A stretch of DNA of 64,000 bases from Liopterus haemorrhoidalis (GCA_963971575.1 OZ020622.1:16990879-17054878), one strand, 5' to 3'. Counted from the first letter of the stretch, positions 9,501-22,000 are shown. The notes: generated from the sequence alone by a model not told the origin. Made by a program: numbers and translations.

Positions 9501-10328
9501 TCCTTTGATAATTTTTTAGACCACAACTGTTCAACGAATGTTCCGCAGCATAATGGATTCATATTAGGATATTTTTTCACTTCTATGGCACTGTTATTTT
9601 TGGTTCACTCATGGTTTTTATTTAGTGGTGTGCCGAATCACATTAACGTGAGATCCGCGGATACAGATACCGATACGGATTATTTGCGTTCTGATCCGTG
9701 GATATGGAGACGGATCTTCCATTTAAGTAGAAAAACGAACGACTTTGAAGCAATAGTTAAATGTGTCGCGCGGTTCCAAAGCTGCATTCAGAGCTCTTAA
9801 ATCAATAGACTATAGACTACAGCTTGTACTCTGTTGATTGTCACTAAAGTTTGTCATATGGTAAGACGTGCAACCGTTCAGACCTCTAAATTTAATACGT
9901 TGTTCTTTGTCGATTGTGGATAATTTTCTAAACTTATAGCTAGTGAGTTGTTTTAATAAGACAGACATATAAACACATTGACTATCTCAGTCTATCGGAG
10001 ACATCGTAGATATTGTGTGCCTTTACATAACCTAACAAAATGTCATCAATAACAAATCTTGCTCAAAATTACAAAGACGGGCAGTAAATATGATCAATGG
10101 ACAATTTAGGTAATTAGGTTAGATTTAGTTAGTTAAAATCTAGGACAGCAGAAATATAAAAACGATAATATATAATAAACATTTTACGAAACCATCGTAG
10201 TTAGTTTAAAGACACACAGATGTCGATCTATTCGTAACTCACTAATATCCAAAAGCTGTAAACGCTACGTCGAACGTTAAAATAATGTATTAAAACATAT
10301 GCACAACGACGTAGACTACAGTCTAGAG

Positions 10329-11216
10329 CAGTGATTCTTAACCGGGGCGCCAGCGCCCCTTTGTGGGCGTTTTGAAGGTCTGGCGGGGCGTTTTTAAATT
10401 TTTAGCATTTAGGGGGCGCTGCAGAAGTTCGAGTGGGCATTGTGTCAATATAGAAAAATAAGGTATGCTCATTTGCTGAAATAAAAGATGTAAACAATGA
10501 AAACATGCAGTGAATTGAAATTACTACGTAATGATGTGGCCTATTTTTCGGATATATTCGAAAAGATGAATGAAAATCTCCTAAATCTTCAAGGAAACAA
10601 TATTAGCCTTATTAAAGCCAAAGGAGTTGTATTGAGCTTTATCAATAAACTCAACTTGCCTATATAAAAATAATCTTTGTCGGCAAGAATACCATATTTC
10701 CTTCTTTACAACAATTAAAAGAAGATACGCTCAAGGATTCTGATTTGGAAACATACTGTAGCCACATTGACGCCCTTATCAAAGATATGATAATACAATT
10801 CAAAGACTTGCAGGAACTTGTGATACCAGCTTGGTTCATTAATCCATTTTTATCAGACGTAGAAAGTCTCAGTCAAAAATTAAAAGAGCACTTTATTGAG
10901 CTACAAAATGACTGTGAAGCCAAAATAATATTCAATCAATGTGATTATAATGCTTTTATTATATTATAATGTTGTATGTGATATTAATATGACATAAAAG
11001 GCAATATATACATAATGTTTATAAAAATAATAACGTGTTTTATTTCTATTTCTCATCATTTTTTATTTGTAGTAGGAAATTCATTGTATAAAATACACAT
11101 ACCTACATAGAGAAAAGCGTAAATTTTAAATTTTGTTTTTTGCTTGGGGAGGGGGGTGCTGGATAATTTTACTGAGGTAAAGGGGGCGATTCTTTCAATA
11201 CGGTTAAGAAACACTG
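10329..11216 (+). mobile_element. hAT element with perfect 8 bp TSD
   Basis: Termini are CAGTGATTCTTAACC at the left and GGTTAAGAAACACTG at the right, a typical hAT inverted repeat. The 8 bp duplication GTCTAGAG is perfect (10321-10328 and 11217-11224). At 888 bp it is a deletion derivative that still contains transposase fragments. It is inserted in the family H element. Confidence 0.92.
10497..10968 (+). pseudogene. hAT transposase fragment (ZBED5/SCAND3-like)
   Basis: Two open segments remain. The first (10497-10667) reads LLRNDVAYFSDIFEKMNENL and onward, matching the region of hAT transposases with the LATDVAYL.DIF..LN pattern. The second (~10690-10968) includes ETYCSHIDALIKDMIIQFKD and ELQNDCEAKIIF, also typical of this class. 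They are separated by a frame disruption at ~10665. The BED finger and the catalytic dimer region are missing, so no active enzyme is expected. The family assignment rests on remembered consensus motifs. Confidence 0.75.
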
Positions 11217-11235
11217 GTCTAGAGTCTATTAATTC

Positions 11236-11580
11236 AAAGAGCTCTGAATGCAGCTTAAACAAAAACATGCCGACTGACACGATTAGTTAAGTTCAAAACT
11301 ACTCAGTCTTTGACTAAATTGATTTTAATTTAATATTTAATATAGATATACCAGACTAGCGGTTTCCAATCGATGGTTCGGGAACCTTCGGGGTTCACGA
11401 AGGTGAATTTAAAGAGTTCTGAATGCAGCTTAAACAAAAACATGCCAACTGAGACACTTAGTTAAGTTTAAAACTACTCACTTTTTGACTAAATTGATTT
11501 TAATTTAATATTTAATATAGATATACCAGACTAGCGGTGCCTAATCGATGGTTCGGGAACCTTCGGAGTTCACGAAGGTG
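11236..11580 (+). repeat. Tandem duplication, unit ~174 bp, two copies
   Basis: The unit from AAAGAGYTCTGAATGCAGC through ATATACCAGACTAGCGGT and GGTTCGGGAACCTTCGG to CACGAAGGTG occurs twice (11236-11408, 11410-11580) with few differences. It joins the right end of family H to a segment that resembles a hAT left tip (CAGACTAGCGGT..). The duplication arose after both were in place. Confidence 0.85.
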
Positions 11581-11799
11581 TTCTAGGGGGTTCACATAAA
11601 AATGACAAAAAACTTTCATGTATAACGATTCAAAATATATTTAAACTGCAGATAAAAATACAAATTTATGGAAAGTCAAGAGTGTTTTTAGCAGATAATT
11701 CTCCTATCGATTCCCGGAGAACTTTTTTTTTTTTCACGAAAACGAGCAAAAACCAGCAAGTCTTGTTTACTGATTCTAAAAGAGGATTAATTGAACTAC

Positions 11800-12148
11800 T
11801 TATGGTTAGTTAATTAAGATTTTTGGCGCATAGCAACGATGGCTATTTGCGACTAAAGCAGCCCATATTTATGACTAGAATATTATTAACTTATAGAATA
11901 AATAAATAAATAAATATACTTCTAGACATGTACACAATGAAAGAAATCTTGCACGGACTAACAACAAAATCAAAATAAAAGTCTGTTCGAAAAAATAAAC
12001 AGACAGAGAGCAATGGGGCAATGAGAGCAAGGGGCTGTAAAGGTGTCAGTTACCATTCAGCTATCACAGATAATAATAAAACACATTAAAATAAGGTGCA
12101 AGACTTCAGACATAGAACAGTAAGTTCGATACCCTCAGGAGGAGTACA
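11800..12148 (-). mobile_element. 5'-truncated LINE tail (reverse)
   Basis: On the reverse strand this corresponds to the last codons and 3' UTR of the LINE at 35311-36325: GTCTGAAGTCTTGCACC, the GGCTGT..AGCCCCTTG region, TTCGAACAGACTTTT, and the 3' hairpin (CGCAAATAGCCATCGTTGCT / ATGCGCC). It ends with the characteristic TTAACTAACC-like tail. No clean target duplication could be found. Confidence 0.78.
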
Positions 12149-14558
12149 TTACTGTAAACAATACAAATAGCGTTCGTACGTCAAAACGTTCTGAGTCAAA
12201 CATAAATGTCAAACTTTGGGATAGAAGCGTCAGTTGCAAGATGGCAGCACTAGTTTAGCGCAATCCCGAAATATAAGAGGCAACCCACGTATAATTATGG
12301 TACTCGGTCGTCCTCTTTGCAAGTCTCTGATAGATTAAGGGATAGTAATTTCACGGTAGTTTGGAATACTCCAGGTCATTGACTCCCAAAAATGTTTGTA
12401 CGCTTATTTATTTTAATAGGTTTGAATTTTGAGGGTTTGGCCAAATTTTCAGGGTCTGTGGACCACTGTGCATTGTTATGGCCCTCCATAATTTTCACTC
12501 AAACCTTCTTGACTAAAGAGTTTTATTTGTGTACGATCTGAGTTGTAGAATTTAATACCTCTTATATTTCTAGGTCACAAATCTAAAGACTAACTAAAAA
12601 TTAGCTATAAAACATGTAAATTTCTCTATTCACCTAAAACTCGACCTATAAACACATTGCATCATCAGATTCCGTTACATCTTCACATTTAACAGTGAGT
12701 GGCATCGATATATCTTTGACACTATTACCACGAACTCTTCCTCCGCGAAGACGTGTACCGCGAGGGCCATGCAACAAGCTTCATTCGGCGATCACTGTTA
12801 ACCGTTAACAAATGTCCTCTTTAAGAACTAACTGTACACGGACATACAGAGATTTGGTTGATTACATCAATGGAAAACGGAATCAATGACTGTCTACTGA
12901 ATAGTTAATAGCATTTTTTATCGTAATGAACTATTAGAAACTTTGCTATTCATGTAATGATGGTATTTGAATTTGGAAGTGATTTCTTTTGTGCTAACTG
13001 GAGGAAGCAATAATGGAGTAATTTGTAATTTTAATATTGTAATGCTAGTTAATATAACTACTAATGAAAATTACAAAAAAAAAATTATTGAACATGAACA
13101 TACTTTGTTAAAATATTATTTCTTGTGCGTTTTATGTTACAGCTTTTTTTCAAATTGTGGGGGCATTTATAGAATAGGTCGAAACGTCAAGGTTGGCTAA
13201 ATGATTTTAAATAATTTCCTTGTACTTCATGGTACTTACTTTGAAAGGCCCTCCACATAGTGGATTCCAAGACTTGCGAGCGGTTTCAAGTCTGAAAACC
13301 TAAATGATCCGCCGGTCGGTTGCTTAGATTCTTTATGAGAGGAATAAGGGTGAATTAAAGTCTGCATTTTACTTAATCTACGTTTAATGTTTAGTTAGAT
13401 TTGAAGGTTATTAACTACATTAGAACTTACAATTTAATGCTGGCTGTAAAATCCCATGAGAGACACTCAAGCACAAAAACCTCACAATCACCGTTATCAC
13501 CTCACAATCACCGTTATCACCTCACAAGCCGCTAAACACCTCATAACACTCACAGTTCTTAACCCGTTAACGAGGTTCGTTTATTTCATTAAATTGTTCT
13601 AAACACTTCCAGATTACTTCTGGTTTACCCACTACACGCTACCGGGTTTCTCTACCAAAATGCTTGGGAGGTTCGTCCGTAGACGGTGACGGTTTACTCA
13701 TGACTCCTTTTGTCTCTCACAAGATTTTTCCAGCTCTTTTCTTAAACTAATAATCTGATCTCTGAACCCCATTTTTTGTCGTTGCAAAAATAATCAGCTC
13801 TCCACATTAACAACAAAACCCTTTTATAAATTTATCTTGAAGACTCATATTTCTATTACCAATAATTTATAAACCCAAATAATTAATTTTGACTCTAATT
13901 ACTACGAAGGCCATATCACTGAAAATATATGGTCGCTTATCAACATCTGTATAAATATTTGACCATGTTATTTGATATAAATAATAACGTTCTTTCAAAC
14001 AAATCATATAATATACGACGGTAATTCTACTCGTATCTTTCGACACTTAACTAGAAAAATATATGACAGCTCAACTAATCTTTGAGGATAGTTATCTTAA
14101 AATAGATTAGTTTTTATATTTGAATAATTTAAATATTTTTTAACTAATTGAATAATTTTATTTTAAATAATAATGAAATTTTATTTCTGAAATTACCACT
14201 CCCACAAAATATTCCTAAACTCATACCGGTGTTGGTACCGCTATCCACTTATGCAGGGTGCCTCCATTGGAAAATTGATCACAGCTACCGTCAGAGATCT
14301 TTTCAAGGACTCAATATTTGGATGTCGTTTAATTTAAAGCAATATAATTTTATATCAAATATTTGTATAAATTACAGGTTCTGCTTAGTCGTTCACTACT
14401 GACTATAAAGTCTAGGTGGCTTGCTGCATACAAAAATGGACGTAATATTGACCATATTACTCCTCAATATATATTACAGCCAATGACCGAATGGCGGGCA
14501 GTGTTAACAACGACCGGCCAATGACAAGTTTAGCCACGTCGTTTGAATTCTACTTGTA
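12149..14558. other. Intergenic, no gene
   Basis: No recognisable protein domain or RNA. The open frames at 12967-13200 and 14148-14402 are unsupported. Noted features are a two-copy 20 bp tandem repeat (CTCACAATCACCGTTATCAC, 13481-13520) and a slightly GC-richer stretch at 13540-13740 with no identifiable function. Confidence 0.45.
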
Positions 14559-14591
14559 AAGTTCTGTCACATGATACTTGTGACAGAACTT
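14559..14591. repeat. Perfect 12 bp hairpin
   Basis: AAGTTCTGTCAC and GTGACAGAACTT are exact complements around a 9-base loop. No T-run follows and no gene ends nearby, so it is listed only as a structural inverted repeat, possibly the core of a small transposon. Confidence 0.7.
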
Positions 14592-15578
14592 GACATCTCA
14601 AGTTACAGATGGCTAATGACTAAATTTAAAAGTGCACTCCAAAAAACAATATCGATTGCCGGATTTTCGATCATCGACTGTACATATTTTTATGAAGTGT
14701 AGGAAAAAACATTTCTATGATATTTTTATGATTTAATTTTTTTTAAATTTTTTATGTCCGCCATTATTGTTTATTTTTCGTGTACCACCAACAAGCAACT
14801 CGCGTACCGCAGGTTGGGAAACGCTGATATAAATTGAAAATATGGTTACGAAACCTGGAAATAAGAGGCTCATCTCCGGGCTCTTGCACCAGTGATAACA
14901 ATAACGATGATATGCATTTTCTCTACGGTTTCCAGATATATCCAATTAAAAATCAAACAGGAAATTTTCATAAGAAAGTTAAATAAATTTTCATTTTTAT
15001 CAAATGAAAACAACATTTTTACAATTAATAAATGCTATTTATAATTTAATGGCCATAACTTATGTATCACACTGTTAAAAAACAAATAATTTAAAAGTAA
15101 AATAATATGATCATAAATTGTTTTTTAATTAGGTATGAATAATACGTATTTGTAATGGAAATAAAGATTGTAAACTTGATTATAAAAGAAAGTATATTTT
15201 TAATATTTAGAGACATTCTCTATATTTGAACTACGCTTCAGGCAAAGTTGGTGACTTGAAGAAGTAACAATGAGTAAACATTTAATGTCAATAGCAATAT
15301 TGATATTATTTTGAAACTATATGTTAATTTTTTTACTTAAATGTTAAATTTTGTTTACTCATTCAAGTGTTATTAGTAATTGGAAATTTTATTTTAAAAG
15401 TATATTTAAAAATTCCAACTGCAAATAGCAAGAGAAATTATTGACAATTTAGTAGTTTATTTCTATTTTGTGGAAATAGATATTGAGTGCAATACCCTTA
15501 CCTTCTATAACAGGGCTGTTATAGAACAGCCTGTTATAGTTGGTTAGCCTAACCTAACCAACCTCTTTGTATGAATCT
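14592..15578. other. Intergenic with a solo hAT-type end
   Basis: GGTTGGGAAACGCTG at 14813-14827 is a canonical hAT right terminus. I find no matching left end upstream, so it is a truncated element. The reverse-strand open frame at 14733-14945 covers this end and is not a gene. The rest is AT-rich without features. Confidence 0.45.
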
Positions 15579-15800
15579 ACTTTTTACCGACCGCCAACAT
15601 ATAAGGGAGGTATTGTGATCATACCGATTTTGACATTTCGAGATTTCGATGGCTCTCCACGAATTGAGGTCCCTACATAACGTTTTGGCTATTTTTAGAA
15701 TGTCTGCCGGTCAGTCTGTCCGTCCGTCCGTCTGTCCATCCGTCCGTCTGTTTGTCTGTGTACACGTGCAGAGCAAATTCGGCTAAAAGGATTTTTAAGG
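15579..15800 (+). mobile_element. Family G element, 5' fragment
   Basis: It begins TTTTTACCGACCGCCAACAT and keeps the block CTCCACGAATTGAGGTCC, the TGTC/CGTC-rich stretch, and GTACACGTGCAGAGCAAATT before diverging near 15800. The right half is absent. Confidence 0.8.
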
Positions 15801-17062
15801 TCTAGTTAAGATCTAAATTTTTTGTCTACATTATATCAATATATCTCTTAAGGTTTAGCCTACCTAATGAATTCAAATTGCACGGAGAGTGCGAAACTGA
15901 TGGTTTACCCCCCATAACACCCCCTAGGAGGACATGGGCGAAGTTGGAATCCTCACTAAAACCTTTCTCGGATTATTTTACCCCCTCTACTAAATTTGGT
16001 AAAAATTGGTCTATCTGTTTGGCTTTATATAAGAAAAAAAACAAACAAACAGAAATTCGTTTTTATATATAATCATAATATATTTATATTTTATATAGTT
16101 TTTATAGGAAAAAATTGCTAAGCGATATGACATCTGGTGGGATTTTAGGAACTACAGAAATAGACATTGTGTCGCGCTTTTTTTATAAAAAATGTTTGCA
16201 TAAAAATATAATTGCATAAAAACAAGTATTAATATTGTAGCAAAATTACAAAAACCACCAGTAAACATTTTCCATAAGTAAAATTCACGTTTTTTATATG
16301 TAACGAATGTCTATTTTGAAGGTTCCAAGTTTGCCGAAATAGCGCTCCGATCTTAAAATACTTCCCCTATATATTATCATAATCTTATATATGATAATAT
16401 TAAGTAAATGTCAGTGTGTTGTATTTAAAAAATTTGGCATGTAACTGTACTAGAAAAAGATGTCATTGTTTTTAGTAAGTTTTATTGATGACGTAGATCC
16501 TCTGATACAATGGATCACCTATATCTTAGTATTTAATATGACATATCTGACAATCAATTTAAATATTCTATTTAAGCAATTCACAATTACCCAATAAATT
16601 AATTTACAAATAATAAATTTAAATAAATAATTAGAATAATATTCAAATAGTCCCGGATTTGAACTTGAGGTGTCACAATACTAAATATTCAAAAAATCTC
16701 CTTTATGTATGTATTCAAAATATGCATTTAAATTTAAATACCATTGAGACCTACGCGTAATATTCGTAAAACTCTTTACGCGTACTTGTGCGGCCTTTGC
16801 AAATAATTAAAACAGTGATATGTGGCTGCAGTTTCAGGAAACACAGGGAAAGAGTAGGCTGATAACGGACACGATATAAATAATAACGGAGGATTTTAGT
16901 ACAAGACCATAGAGATATGTTAATTCGGAGACAAGGAATATACATTAGATAACTGCATTCCTGGCTTTCTATTGAGGCAGAACATGAATTTCTTTTAAGA
17001 CTTTGATTCATGAAAGCTGTAATACATTTTTTTTACATTAAATAGAACAATATTAAGAAAAA
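15801..17062. other. Intergenic, no gene
   Basis: AT-rich sequence. Open frames at 15878-16072 and 16751-17011 (reverse) have no recognisable domain. Nothing else is supportable. Confidence 0.45.
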
Positions 17063-17693
17063 ATCAGCTGTGGCCACCACAGGACCGACCACCGTTATAA
17101 AGTACTTATATAAAATATATTCTAGCAGCAAAGTAGAAATAATTTGGCCTAATATTTTGTAACAGAGATATTTTTTATCATGACCATGGAAACGTTACAT
17201 ATAAGTATGAAAAAACTGAGATTTTCGAAAAAAAAAATCAATTTCTTTTCGTTTTATCAAAAAATGTCTCAAATGAAAGTTGTTAGTTATTGCTTTTATA
17301 GCAACTTTTGTTCAATAAATTTTTTCGAAATATTTTTCTGTTGTGAAATATTCGCAAAAATCTTAAAATCGACACGAGTAAACTCCCGTTTTAAGTCAAC
17401 CGATTTTTACCAAAAGGTAATCAACTCGTGCCATTGATGGCAGAAGCTTAAATATGAAGTTTCATAAAAATCCTTTTAGCCGAATTTGCTCTGCACGTGT
17501 ACACAGACACACACACAGACAGACAGACAGACGAACGGACTGACAGACAGACCGACAGACATCATGCTAAAAATAATCAAAACGTTAGGTAGGGACCTCA
17601 ATTCGTGGAGATCCATCAAAATCTCGAAATGTCAAATTCGGTATGATCACAATACCTCCCTTATATATGTTGGCGGTCGGTGAAAAGCGAGAA
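17063..17693 (-). mobile_element. Family G element, near full length (reverse)
   Basis: On the reverse strand it runs from ACCGACCGCCAACATATATA (plus ~17685) to the GGTGGCCACAGCTGATTTTT end (plus 17063). All internal blocks of the family are present, including a (GACA)n stretch at plus 17506-17565. The open frames reported across it are by-products of the repeat sequence. Confidence 0.85.
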
Positions 17694-17744
17694 TTTTTAC
17701 ACATTGCAGAGTTTCAGCCTTTTTGATTTAATAAACGATATGCG

Positions 17745-18672
17745 GGCTACCTTTTTAGGGCTAAGTTTTTACAAAAACTAAGAAAGAAAATTGTTTTTGG
17801 AACAAACTGTTTTGAAAATATTCGCCTTTAAGATTTATACACTTTTGCATGCGTTCAAACCAATTCTCGAAACATTTTTTCCACTCTGAAGTTGGTATCT
17901 CAAAAACATGGTTTTCGAAATCTTCGTTTTTGAAACGGCTTCTTGAGGTGATGAAAATCGCAAATAATCAATTGTTTGACGTGCTGTGTGGGAGTTTGGT
18001 TGTTTTTCCTGATTTTGTCGATGACTTCTGGCAAACAAATTGTTGTATACCATTCAGCATCCTCTAAAGGAATGGTTGTGACATGTCCAGTGCAACCGAA
18101 GAATCAAGCGAACATTTTCTTGGAAGTGCTTTGTGAACGAATAGCTTTTGTGGGTTTCGGTTCATCTTGGAAAACCCAAACAGTAGATTGTTGCTTAGTT
18201 TCCGGTTTATATGAATAAATCCAAGTTTCGTCACCTGTAACAATGTTGTATACGAATTTTCAGAACAGTCCGCGATATGCCAAAGGATGCCTCTATCTGA
18301 CGTTAAGTCTTATGCAGATCTTCTTCAATCATTGCGCACAGCATTGATTTTTTTTTTTTTTTTTTGTAATCTCAACCGATTTTGGCCGATCTTCATGAGA
18401 TTCGTCACTGACGGACACACGACCACGACGAAATTTTGCAAACCAATTGTAAACAGTCTTTTCTGATGGTGCTTTATTGCCAAAAGTTGAACGAAGCGAA
18501 TCTATGCTTTGTTGTTGAGTTAGGCCTTTACTAAAATCGTAAAAAATCAGCCAACGAAAACCTTCACGAGTAATATTCATTTTTTCTCAAACTTGTTATT
18601 TAAATGCTCACTGTCAACAAACTAATGACACATTTCAATATTGCCATCTAGTGGTCGTTTGTAAAAAACAAC
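17745..18672 (-). pseudogene. Mariner transposase relic (reverse), same family as 44250-45535
   Basis: The N-terminal part (18580 down to 18329) begins MNITREGFRWLIFYDFSKGL and includes the helix-turn-helix segment SEKTVYNWFAKFRRGR. The GDETWIYSY motif with the first catalytic Asp lies at ~18190-18230. The HHDN region and the SPDLSPND region are both deleted, so two of the three catalytic Asp residues are gone. The left terminus at ~17750 (TTTTTACAAAAACTAAG) matches the 3' end of the copy at 44250-45535. It is inactive. Confidence 0.9.
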
Positions 18673-18749
18673 CACTTTGATCAAACAACTGTAACAAAAA
18701 ATAAAAAATTTCACATTTTAACTCTCCAGGTTCAGCTAAGACATCGTAA

Positions 18750-18941
18750 TACTATGAGTTCAAAAAGTAATTACATAAGGGTTGGCTATGGAAAAACAAA
18801 TAATGCCTACTGCAATCTTTAGATAACAATATAAACTTATGACATAAAACAACAATGATGACAGTTAATTAATTCTGAAGCTAACATTATTTCATTTTTC
18901 CATAGCCAACCCTTATGCAATTACTTTTTGAACTCATGGTA
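18750..18941. mobile_element. 192 bp MITE, TIR ~42 bp, TA target
   Basis: The ends ATGAGTTCAAAAAGTAATTR and CATAAGGGTTGGCTATGG are repeated as complements at the right side (18892-18941), nearly perfect over about 42 bases. The flanking TA on both sides fits a Tc1/mariner-type non-autonomous element. It is non-coding. Confidence 0.85.
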
Positions 18942-19911
18942 TATGTTGGAAAGCAGTAGAATGTGTGGGCATATATCTAATATTGAACAGAATAATGCAG
19001 TTAAAGATAATGGATGATGATGATGCCATTTCGTACATATTAAAGCTTATGCTGATGACTCTCAATATTACCTTTCACTCTCAATTCCAACACTTCTAAC
19101 TCTGAATATTTCAACATCTATGATCTTGAGTACATCTTGAATCCTGAGAGATTGTTGAGCGAAACTAAAAGATAGTAAATAACGTCTCCGCAAAGAGAAA
19201 GGTTTAAAACATCTAGAGGAATAATAAATACGAGGACTATAGAATAATATAACGGGATACAGGAACTTCAAGATAAAGAATATTTACAGAAGATATATCA
19301 TTTTTACTTAAGATTATTTACCATGTAAAGATTTTATCAATGAAAAAAACGTGGAAAAATATTATAGTGGGAACTATTTACAGATAAATAATATTATTAA
19401 TAGAATAGAATTATTACTATTGTTTAAAAATTAATCTCATTCTATTATGAGTAATTACAGAAAAAGTACTTTATAACATCTTTTTATAAATTAAAAAAAT
19501 CTCTTACTACAGTAGTATATAATAAACTTCAAGTCACGAAGCTGAAAAGTTGGTCAGTTTCATCTTTAACCTGCATCTTTAATATTTCAGCACTTTAAAT
19601 GAATTGCCTGTGCAAAAATATTTCCATGCTTCAGTTCCATATATGAAGACTAAAAGACTAGCTAGTTTTGTTGTTTGTTTTGTTTTTTGAATTGAATTGA
19701 ATTGAATGTGATAAACCTATTATTATATTTTTTTAAATTTATTAACGTTGGTGCTTTACACGAGAATTGAAGTCTCTGGGTTTGTTTCTTGACGCAGTAT
19801 TGAAGTCTCCTGTTTTAAATTGCAATTCATCTATGATATATTGAAAAAATGTTATCTTAATTGAGTTATTGAGTTAATTGATCCATATTTGGATTTTAAA
19901 CAACTTAAAAC

Positions 19912-20139
19912 TACGAGGGTTACCGTTTATATTTTTACAAACGAAAACTAGATGGCAATATTGAAATGTTTGAAACTTTGATTTATACATATGAACCGGA
20001 AACTAAGCAACAATCCACTGTTTGGGTCTTCCAAGATGAATCGCAATCCATAAAAGTTCTTCGTTCACGAAGCACTTCCAAGAAAATGATCGCTTCTTTG
20101 TTCGGTTGTAATGGACATGTCGCAACCATTCCTTTGGAG
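19912..20139 (+). mobile_element. Mariner deletion derivative
   Basis: The left terminal repeat TACGAGGGTTACCGTTTATA is joined directly to the middle of the transposase (YEPETKQQSTVWVFQDE; RSRSTSKK), which corresponds to 44910-45060 of the better preserved copy. About 650 bp between them is deleted. The right side is cut by the hAT-type insertion at 20140. Confidence 0.85.
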
Positions 20140-20277
20140 CAGAGTTTTCCAAGCTTATTGAGCCGTGGAGCACTTTTCACGAGAAGAAATCGTCGCAGAG
20201 CACTATCGTTGCTATATATATAGCAACACTAGTAGATCGCTGAGCACTAGTAGAGAAACTCAGTTTGGGAAACTCTG
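20140..20277. mobile_element. 138 bp hAT-type MITE
   Basis: Inverted ends are CAGAGTTTTCCAAGC and GTTTGGGAAACTCTG. The flanking octamers CTTTGGAG and CCTTAGAG match at 6 of 8. An internal GAGCACT motif appears three times. It sits in the mariner fragment and is directly followed by another hAT-type tip. Confidence 0.7.
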
Positions 20278-20285
20278 CCTTAGAG

Positions 20286-20515
20286 CAGGGCTTCTTAAAC
20301 TTTTTCATAGAGCGACCCCCTTCAAGCCTAGGAAATTTTAAACGATCCACCATGTAATTAAATTACTTTTGACCGTAGATGTAGGTGTAATATCGCGACA
20401 TTGTAGAATCTACCTTGTAGATTCTAAAAAATTATTTATTATTACCCAAAAGTAGCAGATCTTTGCGACCCCCTTTAGTAGCCTCGCGAAATATGTCAAC
20501 AGTAACAAAAAATTA
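20286..20515. mobile_element. Truncated hAT-type element
   Basis: It starts CAGGGCTTCTTAAACTTTTTC with GCGACCCCC just inside, typical of hAT termini, and begins exactly after the octamer flanking the previous MITE. A second GCGACCCCC at ~20467 could be the remains of the right subterminal region, but no terminal CCCTG is found. It contains a perfect hairpin (TAGAATCTAC / GTAGATTCTA, 20404-20426). Confidence 0.6.
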
Positions 20516-21009
20516 ATTTGTGCCTCTTCAAGTACAAAGTCCCGGATTTGTCATTTATTATAGTTATTGTTTGTTACATTATAAACCCACGTTTCGTATT
20601 AACAAGATGACAAGCATTTTCATATTGTCTCATCCTATTACAACTCAAGTGTTTGACATTAGACTTTCGCCGAAATAAGCGATGTAGGTGTCACTACATT
20701 GCTTTGGCGGTTTGATCTGAGCATGTCGGAAATAACTGATATTTGCGAAGCAGTGTGGGCCACCAGTCAATACTCCTTTTATGGATATTGACATATTATG
20801 CTCTGTAGGTGGATACTTAATTTGTTAAAGTAGTCAAAATTAATTAAAAATTACGAAAGATTTTATAATAAACTTTTTTAAATATATTTAATAATATGTT
20901 ATATACCTAGTATTACCATAAATGCTGTCATAAAATTTTCAGTCAAATTCCACGAGTTGATATTTCTTGCATAATACATAGATGCATTTTAAATAAGAAA
21001 CACTAGTTT

Positions 21010-21535
21010 TCATATTGACCACCTCTGGCCGTTATATAGCTTTCAAGTGTCTGCGGCCACTCGTCAATATAATTACGAAGTGTTTCTATAGAAAAACCCT
21101 TCGCTGTCTTCATCAGGGAGTGCTTCAGACTGGCAATTTAGGGTGTCTCTTCTTGCTGGTTATGCCCTGAAGCACAGACCACAATTTGTAGTCCAGTAAG
21201 TTAAGGTCAGAGCTGTTAGGCCAATCAGCAAGTGAAATAAAAGCAGGTACATTGCTTTTAAGCCACTGCTACACAGCCTTCGCATTATGGTCTGGCGCTG
21301 CATCTTACTGGAAGTTCCAGTGGTGACCAGCGAAGAGGGAGTTCTTCAGGAACCATCGACTTCAAAATGGATTCTTAGTAGAGTCTGATTGACGTTTTTG
21401 ATCCTTGATCGTAAAAATAAAGCTGGATGGTACTGTCATAGCACCCTTCAACAAACCAAAGCTGAAGCATGGTAGTACCCTTTCTGAATCATCGGCACTT
21501 TCTCACGAGCTTCTCGTGAACTTGTAACAATAGAA
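21010..21535 (-). pseudogene. Tc1/mariner-type transposase relic, probably DD37D (maT-like)
   Basis: On the reverse strand, recognisable pieces are DAAPDHNAKAV, QWLKSNVPAFISLADWP, and DLNLLDYKLWSVLQG. These match the second and third catalytic Asp of IS630-Tc1-mariner enzymes (consensus ..DWPSSSPDLNPLDYKLW..). The observed spacing is 36 residues because one codon is missing from SSSPD, so the parent was probably DD37D. Several in-frame stops are present. The C-terminal basic part can be followed to ~21010. It is inactive. Confidence 0.8.
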
Positions 21536-21814
21536 ATATATTAAAACACCGGAATGTAATTTAGATTTGATATTTCTTTTATTTATTTGTTTAAATAAGC
21601 CTCCGAAAAAAGGGCCACGCCGTCCGGACCTTGAAGCTCGGTCAGGGGCATGGGCCTCGCTCGCCTGTGCTTAATGATTCTCAATCATACAATTCTAAGA
21701 TTTCAAGATCTTTTTTGATTAAGGCCCACCTTAGTCTTTGAGCTTTTTTTCACTCTTAATACTTGTATCTGGATCACTCTATCGATGTCTAAGACGAAGC
21801 GCTCATCGAACTGA

Positions 21815-22000
21815 TATTACATACGATATGACAAGTAACTTACAAATAACGCATCATATGTATGTTACAACCAATACAATTATACAGCGCTCACTGAACT
21901 AGCAAATCACTTCCATCGTCACATCTCTGTTGCAAGTTTTTGTCTACAAAATAACGTATGCTTCATTTTTGTCAGTGTCATTTAGGTGCTACTTTGTAAC
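21815..22000. repeat. Dispersed repeat shared with 38720-38905
   Basis: From GACAAGTAACTYACAAATRA through CGCTCACTGAACT.GCAAATC to CATTTTTGTCAGTGTCATTT, the sequence matches 38720-38905. There the block continues into the family H right end, so this is a family H fragment. Confidence 0.75.

Larger units (their letters stand above)
9779..11256. mobile_element. Family H inverted-repeat element split by a hAT insertion
   Basis: The two ends carry the perfect 20 bp inverted repeat AAGCTGCATTCAGAGCTCTT (9779-9798; complement at 11237-11256). It extends imperfectly through AATAGACT.TAGAC. An 888 bp hAT element lies inside, so the host element was ~580 bp. Internal sequence 10170-10320 matches 38905-39055, next to another copy of the terminus at 39060-39081. 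No coding capacity of its own. Confidence 0.75.

Noticed and set aside
9384..9800. 138-codon forward open frame
   Set aside because: It spans the end of a family A element and the start of the family H element, is not conserved in the other family A copies, and shows no domain.
13540..13740. Possible LTR or promoter region (slightly GC-richer)
   Set aside because: No TG...CA boundaries, primer-binding site or repeated copy found.
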